Assembly: GCA_016987375.1 (NCBI GenBank)
Contig: PJRA01000313.1
Span: forward strand, 2,031,841-2,079,163
Length of the DNA stretch: 47,323 nt
Direction: 5' to 3'
Source: Brachionus koreanus
Lineage: Eukaryota; Rotifera; Eurotatoria; Ploima; Brachionidae
A program made the position numbers and the translations under genes. Below the pieces are notes generated by a model. That model was not told the DNA's origin. It saw only the letters and a program-made list of their open reading frames with translations, and did no database searches. This document shows, in pieces, positions 11,952-22,100 of the stretch (the first letter of the stretch is position 1; every line of letters begins with the position of its first letter).

Positions 11952-12395
11952 ATGAACGCACTACCAAACATTTTTACAAAAAATCAAAATCAAAAAGCAA
12001 TAAACTCAAAGCCTCATTATCATCAACCAGTTTATTTGCTAAAAATGGGAAAATGTCCTAATTCAAAAAAATCAGATAAATCAAAAAACTTAAGCTATCA
12101 AAACTTAAACCAATGTATTTATATGGATGCCAATCATTTGAATTGTTATTTCAACAGCAACAATAATATTAATCGGGTAAACGAAAACTTTTACAATCAA
12201 TTGCTTCCTTTTAATAGCGGTTGCGATTCAGTCGAAAGTGATGAAGAAGATGGAATTTATATAGATTTTAATTACTTTGGAAAAACCAAAAATAAAAAAG
12301 ACAAAATTTTCAATTACTTCAAAAAACTAAATCAAAAAAATGCGATTAAAAATTATGTTTATTACAATCAAATATTGGAGTATTACGGTGATTAA
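11952..12395 (+). CDS. Hypothetical Asn/Lys/Tyr-rich protein
   Basis: Single frame of 147 residues from MNALPNIFTK to EYYGD. It is rich in Asn, Lys and Tyr and has no signal peptide or membrane segment. There is an acidic patch (SVESDEEDGIYIDF) around residues 92-105 followed by a basic one (GKTKNKKDK). Four scattered cysteines show no finger spacing. An acceptor-like TTTTTAG sits about 30 bp upstream of the ATG. I do not recognise a family. The non-random composition and the mix of charged blocks favour a real protein over chance. Confidence 0.5.
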   Translation: MNALPNIFTKNQNQKAINSKPHYHQPVYLLKMGKCPNSKKSDKSKNLSYQNLNQCIYMDANHLNCYFNSNNNINRVNENFYNQLLPFNSGCDSVESDEEDGIYIDFNYFGKTKNKKDKIFNYFKKLNQKNAIKNYVYYNQILEYYGD

Positions 12396-15082
12396 TCAAA
12401 AGATTATTATTATTATTTATTTTTTCAAATGTTTTTTTTTCAAAATTTAATTTAAAATTAAGGCAACTTTCTGGTTGTAAAGTTTGGTTCCTCGCCTTGA
12501 TAATTTACAATTTATATCAAATGAAATTAAAAAAAAAAATATTTTTTGAATAAAAATTTTATATCAATAAATAAATGTAAATTAAAACTTTTTGTTCTCA
12601 ATTTATTAGTTTAAGTTACTTTGGGTATTAACAGAAATAAAAACTTTCTAAAAAGTCTTCAAAGTCTACTCTAAGTAGAAATAAAAACAAAACTTAGCTT
12701 TAATTTTGCTTGAATTTTGATTTCAAGTATTTTTTTCAAATTAAAAGCTTAAGAAAAAATATAGAGAAAAATATGAAAAAAAAATTTTTAAGGAAATCGG
12801 AAATTAATTAAATCTTTTTAAAAGAAATAAGTTATCCAAAAATTTATAAAGAGTGATAATAAATCCATTTAAAAAAAGCTTTAAGGAAAATTGAATATTA
12901 TTTAAGTAAAAATCAAATTTTGGTTTTTAATAAATAAAATATACTTTAATTGAAAAGTTTCCGTTTAATTTTTACAAGGCAAAATAGTCTAATTAACTTA
13001 TAATTAAATGAAACTTTAAATTCGGATGAGATTTATGAAATTCAAAAATTATTTTTGTGATTTTTTTTTTAAATTTTAAAAAATATCAAAGCGTTTTGGA
13101 TCAGATAGGAGCGAAAGACTAAATGCAAAGCATTAACGATCATATTTAATCAGATGAACTATGCCAATCATCATTTTCCAACTAACGCTTTTAAATTAAA
13201 ATTACATTAAGAGGATTTGTAACCTCGACTCATTGATCAAATTTTAAATACAACGCGAACACCATTGAACTACTTAAACATTCAAATAATTAATATTTTA
13301 TGTCTATTTTATTTTAACTTTTGATGAAAAATATGCAAAAATAATATGAAACTTTGATTTTAAATTTCAAAATTTCTAAGTTCTTAGTCAGTTTAGCTTT
13401 CTATTTCAATCGTTATTGTAATTCTAAAAGAATTTATTACGATTGTTAGTTTTTCTAAAAAAAAATTTTTCTAATTTAAGTAAACTGTGTTCATATATTT
13501 TTGTTTGAAATTTTTATTCTTGATTATTAATAATTAGAAAATTTAATAAAAAAATTTGTTTAAATATATTAAACTAAAGGGTCTAGTTATCGGAAAATGA
13601 ATTCAAAGTATTTATTCAACAATATATATAAAGTGAAAATTTAATTTTATATTAGCTTCAGTAAATAAATAAGAATTAGAATAAGAATTTTGAATTTTGA
13701 TTATAAATATAAGATAAATTAAGTAAAATTAAATCAATATGTTAAATTAATTGTTTTGTTTTGAGAATCATCATAATTAAGTTAGTTAGAGAGAGTAAAA
13801 TTTTTCAAATTTAGGCAAAATATGAACTTTACATCTTCGTTTTTAAAAACAAAAATATTCCTTACAGACACGCTCTAGAGAAGGCGCTATACCATTCGGA
13901 GCTGCCCAGAAGAACTTTCCCTCTAAATTATTTTCTAAATAAATAAATGTATTTTTTTCTATCAAACTAAAAGAAATAGAGAAATATTCATCAGACCCGT
14001 CTCTGGAGCATTATCAAGTCTCGTTGTGTGATTATTTAATTAAGTAAAAAATTTTGGTGACAATCTTTTAATTTCACTGATTCCGTTTGTCAAACACAAA
14101 CGATGCAATCATTTTTTTATTTGAATTTCATTAATATTAATTTTAAATGTTATTTAGAAAAAAAAAACAAATAACAAGGGATTTTTTAGTTTAAAGAAAA
14201 AACTTTTTAAAATAAAATCGATAGGGTTAGCTATTTTTGGTAATTTACAGACAAGAAAAGATTTAATCAGCATTTTAAATCGCATGATTCCGCAAATTTC
14301 TGCTCTAATTTGACAACTTATTAATAGAAATTAGCGTAAATATTTAGAAAAAATGAAAATATTTCGAGCTCATTTTTGCATCATTGCTCAGTTCTGAAAT
14401 TACAATTTTATTCACGACTGAACCAAAGGCATGAATTTTATTTAAAATTAAAATTAAGCATCTCTTTTATTGATTTATAATTTTCATTTTTTTGGAAAAT
14501 AACTAAATATTTCAACAGTTTATTTAGTCTTACCTAGTAATTATAAACTTACGAATTAATTATTCTCGATTAAGATTTTAAGGAATTTTTCTTTACACTT
14601 TGAGCGAGCTGAAATATTGATTTGAATCAATCATTTCTTCTCATCTAAAAAACCATTTGCAATAATTCAAATCAAGCAGCTAGAATATATTAAAAGCTTT
14701 TATATTTATTAAACAATATGCATTTATTACTTCTTAAATAATCATTTTAAAATAATTATATCGAATAAATGGGATTTGAATTCGTTAAATAATCAATAAA
14801 ATTTACTCGAAATCTCAAAAGATTAGTTTTGCATGACAAATCAGCACAATATTTCCTCTAATTAATTAAGTACTGTTTAATTTCTTTCTATCCTATTAAG
14901 TTTACAATATTTCAACTTAATTTTTTATTTTGAATAAACACGATTTATTTATTTTAACAAATAAAAAAATTAAATGTTTTAGAATTTTTAAAAGAAAAAA
15001 AATAAATATGTATTTTTTAAAGTAATTTCCGGAATTTAAAACAGACAATTATCAAAGAGAGTGTTTGTTTCCAAGACGAAAA
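12396..15082. other. Long intergenic region with two GC-richer islands
   Basis: 2.7 kb without a convincing gene, mostly A/T runs. Two short islands of more balanced composition stand out: 13085-13280 (tRNA-like boxes and an inverted repeat) and 13850-14030 (a repeated motif). Both are listed separately. The rest shows nothing I can name. Confidence 0.55.
13203..13280 (-). repeat. tRNA-like remnant (pseudo-tRNA or SINE head)
   Basis: Read on the minus strand, the segment has TAGTTCAATGGTG, like a tRNA A box and D arm, and about 40 bases later GAGGTTACAAATCCTC. The latter resembles a T arm with B box, with a GAGG/CCTC stem and one extra loop base. No clean acceptor stem or anticodon arm can be drawn, so it is not an intact tRNA. 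A tRNA-derived SINE head or a decayed tRNA fits. Confidence 0.35.
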
Positions 15083-15943
15083 ATGCGAATTTTTTGGCTA
15101 ACAGTTATACTAATTTTTTTTAAATTTAAAGTAATTAATTTTATTTTTTAACACAAGAAGCACTAAGCATTTTTTCACGCTTTTTTAATTCAAAAATATA
15201 TTATTAAAAAACTATAATAATTTTATATCATTTTTTTTTATATCAGTTTATATCAATTTAACGAGTCATTTGACTCGTTTGGTGCTTCTAATGTTAAAGT
15301 TTTTATTTCTCTATTTAATAAATTTATTCAAAAAAAGCTGTTCGATTGTCGAACCTATGGTTTCAAAAATTGCTCTTATTTCAATTCAATATCAGAAAAA
15401 AATGAATTTAAAATGTAATTTTTTGTTACCCAGCTTATACATCAAATTAAAATATTCAATCAATTACTACTAATTAAATTTTGATTTTTTTTTTCAAATT
15501 AAACTAATTAGTTTTGTATTAAGATGTCACGATGAATTGGTATGCTGTCCTGAGGCCACATATTTTCACGTTTGTTGTAACCCTCCAGAGTACCAAGCAT
15601 GGAATACAGTATTGCCAGTTCAGTTAACATTAAAAAACATAGTTTTTATTATATTTGTTTTTTTGGGGTTAGTGAGATATTTTCATTAAGATTCATCAAT
15701 TTAATTTTATTTTGATATTTTAGAGTAATTATAACTGGAGCTACTATTATATCACTTCTAATGGGAATTTCAACTTTAATAGAAAAAAGTAAATTAAATT
15801 AACTTTTCTAAATTCAATAATAAAATTTTCTTTAAGGAAAAATGTACAAGCCAGTTTTTATCTATAGTTCTGTAAATTGTAGAAAAGCTATAGAGATACC
15901 AGCTGAATATCCACGGTCTCAAGGCTCGATTCTTACAGCTTAA
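15083..15943 (+). CDS. Cys-rich single-pass membrane protein, Shisa/WBP1-VOPP1-like
   Basis: Five exons (15083-15130, 15338-15414, 15524-15667, 15724-15788, 15837-15943) join in phase to 146 residues. The signal peptide is MRIFWLTVILIFFKFK. The extracellular part has Cys at about 20, 28, 43, 49/50 and 59/60, including two CC pairs (HDELVCCPEATYFHVCC). One transmembrane helix follows at about 80-106, then a short cytoplasmic tail ending SQGSILTA. This order (signal, Cys knot with CC pairs, TM, tail) is that of the Shisa-like/STMC6 adaptor superfamily (Shisa, WBP1, VOPP1, CYYR1). The tail lacks an obvious PPxY motif. Intron 1 carries a small TIR element. Exon 3 could start 12 bp earlier at 15512. 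The family assignment is an inference from architecture. Confidence 0.65.
15151..15294. mobile_element. Small TIR element, family A copy 1 (MITE-like)
   Basis: A 144-bp segment flanked by TA on both sides (15149-15150 and 15295-15296), with imperfect ends: ACACAAGAAGCACT at left against ACATTAGAAGCACC from the right on the other strand. Just inside the right end is a perfect inverted repeat AACGAGTCA-TT-TGACTCGTT (15260-15279). No ORF. It sits in intron 1 of the Shisa-like gene. TA flanks suggest Tc1/mariner-type insertion. Confidence 0.5.
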
Positions 15944-16093
15944 TCATTATAGTTTTTCTAAAATTTAAGAATTATATTCAATTGTTAGTACTTTTATGCA
16001 CATGAATCGAATTTACATTGTAAAAATTTGAATTTGAAATTGATTTAAACTTTATTGAATTTTAGTATTTTAAAATAAATTTTTTGAAATCAT

Positions 16094-17894
16094 TTAAACT
16101 TTTTTCTTAAGGATTTTAGGACGCTTAATAAGTATCTTTGTTGTATTTGAATATAAAATCATTCTTTTGATCGGCGAATTGGTAGTTAGTATCAATTTTC
16201 TTTCCTTTGCATTGCTTTTTTGAGAAATTTGTTTAGATATATCATTTTTTTCATGATCATTATTTTCATTAAATTTTTTCTCTGTATCTTTTAAGCTTGT
16301 CTCTATTAAATATTTGTATGAAAGTCCGTCAAGAATCACTTGGTTTAATATTTTGATTGAAATTAAACTTAAAAAAATTTATCGAAAGGCATTAATTTAA
16401 TTCTCGAATATTTACCCTACAAATCCCAAAGCAATATTTATGTAAGCTAAAGAATTATTTAATTTAATGGATTGAGTGCATACTCTAAACAAAAGACAGA
16501 AAAGTGGTATGGGTATAAAACCATATGAGTGACTTTGAAAATCAAAATGTTCCTTTTGTAAATAAAATATCTAAAAGGCACAATTAATAAATAAATTTTA
16601 AACCTTACTCTTTTTTTTCTTGACTCAAGCATCTCGTAAGCAAGACTCAATTTAAAATCATTGAAAACCTAAATGATAATTTACTCAATAAGATAATATT
16701 ATTTAATTTTACTTCAGTGGGTATGTCATTGAATTTTAACACGAATGCATGTTTAACCCAATCGATAAAAAATTCAAAAACAAATATGGTGAACATAATT
16801 GGAAAAAATTCAAAAAGTTGATCTAAAATTTTTTTGTTGATGAATAGAACTATAATTTTTTTCTAAAAATAATTACCAATTTGCCATTCAAATTCGGCCA
16901 TGTTTCTAATGAATACGATCAAGAGTAAAATAAGGTATTGAAACCTTTCTTTAACGTCACTACATGACATTTGAAAAACATTGTTTTTGTCAAATTTTTT
17001 GAATACACTTCCTTTCAACTCAACAAACTAAAATATTTACTAAATATTTACTAAAAAATTTTAAAATATTTTTTCTAAGTTATAATACATTGTTTGACAT
17101 CATAATTGTTAAAAGAGCATTATTGTGTGAATTGAATGCAACATTGAGGGTGGTGCTTAGACACAAAAAAACAATTGAATGACAAACTAAAATAATTAAT
17201 TTTAATTTTTTAGAAAAAAATCTTTTATTTACTTACACATATAAGTTAGAGCAATAAATAAGTGTCTCGCAGCAAGCAAAGAAGATCTCTTGGTTTCGGT
17301 GACAGTGCAGTACATAGCATCCATGATGTCTTGACCGATTGTTGATAATAAACGATCAGCTACCTAAGAAAAAGCGAACATTAATTTTATTTAAAAAAAT
17401 AAATAGAAATAGAAAGAACAATTAATCTCACAAACTTCCAGCATGTTAAAAAAAATGTAGAGTTTAATGATGGCTTGTCCTCTGATAATGTGATAAACCA
17501 TTGATGTGTCGATGAATGTTAGCAAAAAATAACACATCAAGATTAAAAATAATTTTGTTAAATCAATAATTCTGGATGACTCAAGGTCTCTTTTAAAGCT
17601 AAAAAAATTTAATATTCATAAAGACCAGTCAAGCTTTTTTACATCAACTTACAATTTAAATGGGTTTTTCAGGATTTTTAGTAAAAAAGTAAGTATTCGC
17701 AATGGAAGTAATGAGCATATGTATAAAAAACTGTCAGCACATTGTAAAAACCCATATAGCATAAATTTTTCTAGAGACAAAGGCAGTCGAAAAAATAGAT
17801 AAACATTTTCTCTTTTCTGATTGATTTCACTTTCCTTGTAATCTAGTACTTCATCACTGCTCAATTCTGATTTTACGTATTTCCATATGTACAT
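16094..17894 (-). CDS. TAPT1: TAPT1 (transmembrane anterior posterior transformation protein 1)
   Basis: Multi-pass membrane protein of the TAPT1/DUF747 family, linked in vertebrates to the ciliary basal body and axial skeletal patterning. Nine exons on the minus strand: 17894-17653, 17598-17436, 17363-17237, 17186-17089, 17027-16877, 16822-16713, 16668-16609, 16552-16416, 16367-16094. All phases match, giving 453 residues. Diagnostic blocks in order are FFRLPLSLEKFMLYGFLQC, DSFLYICSLLPLRILTFLLK, DTSMVYHIIRGQAIIKLYI, FNMLEVADRLLSTIGQDIMD, STTLNVAFNSHNNALLTIMM, KGSVFKKFDKNNVFQMS, FIDWVKHAFVLKFNDIPTE and YGFIPIPLFCLLFRV. The start MYIWKYVKSELSS gives a shorter N-terminus than in human (567 aa). 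The C-terminal tail is Lys/Asn-rich and not conserved. It is tail to tail with the Shisa-like gene (150 bp apart). Confidence 0.95.
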
Positions 17895-19150
17895 TTTTAT
17901 GATTTAAATATTTTATTTTTAGAGACACATCAGCGAATGTTTGCAGCTGTTCCGAACTGCCTAGTTTATTTATTTATCTAAATTTGTTGATTTAATATTA
18001 AGATAAAAAAAAAAGAAACAGTTAGTATACTAGAAAAATGCATAATTAATTTTAGAAAATTGTTAAAAAAAATTTGCTATGATACATCAAGGCTGGTTCA
18101 GAATGAAAAAATAATATAAGTAAAAAGAAAATTTTTTAATAGAGTTTAGATTATTATAAATGAGAAAAAAAAACTTAAATTCTAAATTAGTAATATTTTA
18201 TCAAAAAAAAAATTAAAGAATACTAAAAATTTGATAAAGCTTACTTTTTGAAATTTTATAAAAGCAAAATAAATTTTCATATTCAGAAACTAAAAACATC
18301 ATTTAGAAAATTGATTATTTTCTCTTGTTTGATGACGAATTAAAAAAAATATTCGAATTTAAAAGTTTTTTACATATATTGGTAATTTTTGAATAAAAAT
18401 TCAAATTGAAAAAAAATTTCTCAACTTTTTTAAAATGTGAATAAGTTAAATTGATAATATTAAAATGAAGTATATTAAGATGAATTATTCTAAGTATGTA
18501 AAATTGGATTTATTTTAAAAAAAATTAAAAAGAACGGCTTATTTTGACATTTTATTTTAATTCAAATTAAATAATACAAATAATTTTAGTAAATAATCTT
18601 AATGATATTTTTTAGTTAATAAAATTTTACTAAATTTTATCTAACACTAGAAAAATCAAGTATTTTTTATTTTTTTAATTCAAAAATATTTAAAAAAAAA
18701 TTAAAATAATGTTACATAATAATATCATTTTTAAAAGAAAAAAAATTTAAAATCTACATAAATCAAAAAAGATATATTTATTTTAAAAGTCTATTCAAAC
18801 AAGAAACGATGATTTATAAATTTTTCACTTTTTATAATTTTTAAATTTCTTGCTGCTTCTAGTGTTAACGAAAAATTGTTTTTAAAAATTTTTAATAATT
18901 AAAAAACTCAAGAATGATTAATCTTTTTTTGAAAATAAATCAAATATTTTTTTAAATCTTTTAATAGATTCTATTTCAAAAATTACATGTAAAAATATCA
19001 GTTTGTAATTTTTTGACTGAAATAAATCTCATATTTGAAGGTCCTTTAGAAAATGAATTTAAATTTTTTTTTTTAAATTTAATTCTAATTACACGCAGAA
19101 TTAATAAATTTTGAAAAAATTTTTAAACAATTTTGCGGTTAATTACAATA
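17895..19150. promoter_or_regulatory. Divergent intergenic region TAPT1 / POLA1
   Basis: 1.26 kb between two gene heads, presumably with both promoters. It is extremely A/T-rich and contains a TIR element at 18644-18865. No TATA box or factor site can be singled out in this composition. Confidence 0.45.
18644..18865. mobile_element. TIR element, family A copy 2 (MITE-like)
   Basis: A 222-bp segment between TA dinucleotides (18642-18643 and 18866-18867). The left end reads ACACTAGAAAAATCAAG; the right end, on the other strand, reads ACACTAGAAGCAGCAAG. The first nine bases are identical and share the ACACTAGAAGCA motif with the copies at 15151 and 22955. No coding capacity. It lies upstream of POLA1. 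Confidence 0.5.
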
Positions 19151-22100
19151 ATGGACGTAGGTGAGGTTCTTTAGAAATATGGGAAACTGTTTTAATTGAT
19201 TTTGGATTTTTAGACTCTGATACGCCCCGGAATCGAAATAAAAAACTGAATGACAAAAAATTAAGTGCCTTAGAAAGATTAAAAAAAGCACGACAAGGAG
19301 AAAAAGTTAAAAAAAAAAAAATTTTAAATTATTCATATTTAAAATTTATTCAAGATTGAAGACGATGAGGAAGAGGAAGAAGAGATTTATGATTATGTAG
19401 AGGAATACGACGATGACTACTATGAAGATGATTATTCTGGCAAAAAAGGCTCTAAAAATCGTCATCGAGATGACAATAATGATCATAAAGCAAAAAAACT
19501 TTCAAAAAAAAATATCACAAAAGACAAATTTTCGAGTCAAGCCGAAGATGAACCAGATTCAAAAAATGATATTAGAAATGCTTTTTTTAGGGCTTCAACT
19601 TCGACAAAATCAAAATCAGACAAAAAAATGGAAACTCCACTGATGGAAAACGAAGACGATCTGGCTAATGAAATAATGCAAGAATTGAACAAAAAAAGTA
19701 CCAGAACTCCAAAACAAAAGGCACCTAATACACCAAGTCGACTTAACATTCCATTTTCATCAATAGTGAACACAAATATAAGCCTTAGTCCAGCTTTTAA
19801 ACGAAAATTAAGCCCCAACGCTTCTAATAGAAATGACGAAAAGCGATGTTCAAAAAAAATTGAACTCGATGATCACTTGGTTCAACAGCTTTTGGACACA
19901 GAATCATGTGATAGTGAAATTAAAGTAGTGAATGAGCCTGCAAAAATAGAGACTAAAGAAAATCTTATTCCAGTTAAATCTGAACCAGTTGAATTTGAAT
20001 CATCAATAACTTCTGCTAATAATGTTATAATCAAGCAAGAAAAAATAAGTGTAGAGGACCAAAATTCGGAGAGATTGTCTCAATTATCACTAGAGGCTAA
20101 TAATTCAGCTTTAGCTCAACATTTAAATTTACCAATTAAACAAGAAAATTCAAATGAAACAAACATGGTTGATGATTTAGATCTCAAATCTTTGATGAAA
20201 AATCAATCAACTAGCAATCGAATTGTTTTTTATTGGCTTGATGCCTTTGAAGATTCCTACAATAATATTGGCACTGTATACTTGTTTGGTAAGATGCCAA
20301 TTGCAAAAGTTCAAAACGCATCACAAACCGCCGACAATTCCTTGACTTTTGTAAGCGTTTGTTGTATAGTAAAAAATATTCCCAAGTGTGTTTATGTTTT
20401 GCCTAGAAAATACAAACGAGGTAGTGATTTTGAACTTGTGACAATGGACCAAGTTCGCAATGAATTTGATAGTTTGTTGCAAAAGAATCGTATTTTTTCA
20501 TATAGAATTAATGTTGTAAAAAAAAATTATGCCTTTGATAGACGCGGATCCACTAAATTGGACGAAGAAATTCCATATGAATCAGAGTATCTTCAAGTAG
20601 AATATTTTCAAGATCAGCAAAGTAATCGTCAGTTGCCTCTGGATGTTCAAGGCGAATATTTTTCATGTATTTTTGGTGCCAATACTCCTTATTTGGAACA
20701 TTTGCTTATAGACCTAAAAATAAAAGGTCCAAGTTGGCTTGTGGTGTCAGATGCTAAACGACGAGATTCAGAAGGAGCATCTGGTTCAATGCTAAGTTGG
20801 TGCAAGCTCGAATATGTAATTGAAAATTATAAGAATATTTCTGTTTATCATGAAACAGTCACTTTAGAAAATCCAAATATTAAACTTCCTCCAACTCCAC
20901 CTTTGACTATTTTGACTTTGGTTTTAAGAACAACTTTGAATCATAAAACACATGAGCATGAGATAGTGTCGGCATGTGGTTTGATTTGCCAAAAATTCTA
21001 TTTAGAAAAGCCTACAATTCCGTCATCAATGAAAGCTCAAAAATCCTCAATTTATGATTCATATTTTTGTGCAGTTACAAAGCCATCACATGTTATTTTT
21101 CCGTACGACTTTCAAAATGTGGTAAAGTTAAATCAACAAAAATTTAGAATAGAACAATGTGGTTCCGAAAGAGCTCTGCTTGCATTTTTATTGTGCAAAA
21201 TTCAAGCCCTAGACGTTGACATTCTTGTAGGTCATGACTTATTTGGAACAAACTTGGATATTATCTTAAACAGATGTATGGTTAATAAAGTACCACATTG
21301 GTCAAGATTAGGTCGTCTAAAGCGATCCAACATGCCTAACATGCCAGGAAATTCCAAACGTGGCTCTCATAGTTCAACTACTAATAATTTGGCTATTCAA
21401 CAACGAATTCAAACAGTTTTTTCCGGGAGATTGCTTTGTGACATAATGATAAGTGCTAAAGAGTTGTTAACTAAATGCAAAAGCTTTGATTTAACTGAAC
21501 TTGTGAGTCATGTTTTGTACAAAAAGGACAAAAGTAGTATTTTAGAGAGAGACTATGAAGAGGAAAAAAATGTGGCTGCTTTTTATGCTAATTCACAATT
21601 GTTAATTAAATTTTTACAATTGGCCATGATGGATGCCACTTATGTACTAAACATATTCAACGATCTGCAATGTTTACAATTGGCTTATCAAATAACTTGC
21701 ATAGCCGGAAATGTCTTGTCAAGAACTTTGACCGGTGGTCGTTCAGAGCGAAATGAATATCTACTATTGCATGCTTTTAACGACAAAGATTTTATTTTGC
21801 CAGAAAAATACTCTGGTTATACTAAAAATTCCAAGCTAAATGCCAAGACTGGCAAATCTCTGGCAAATAAAAGTGTGGTCAAAAGTGAGCGAAGCGTTAA
21901 TCCTACTCAAGAGGAGATAGAAGATGAAATGCTGTCTAGAATGGCTCTGGAAGATGACGAAGAAATGCCAACATCTTCAGCCAACACGACTGTGGTCAAG
22001 TTGGAAAAAGTCGAACCGAAAACTACACACAATACTCATACAAATAGTTATCAGGGCGGTTTGGTTTTGGATCCCAAAATCGGATTTTACGACAAATTCA

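Noticed and set aside
15512..15523. Earlier acceptor for exon 3 of the Shisa-like gene adding four residues
   Set aside because: Possible and in phase, but TATTAAG directly before the Cys block was preferred; the sequence alone cannot decide.
17895..19150. Attempt to call TATA boxes or other promoter elements
   Set aside because: In sequence this rich in A/T such matches occur everywhere and carry no information.
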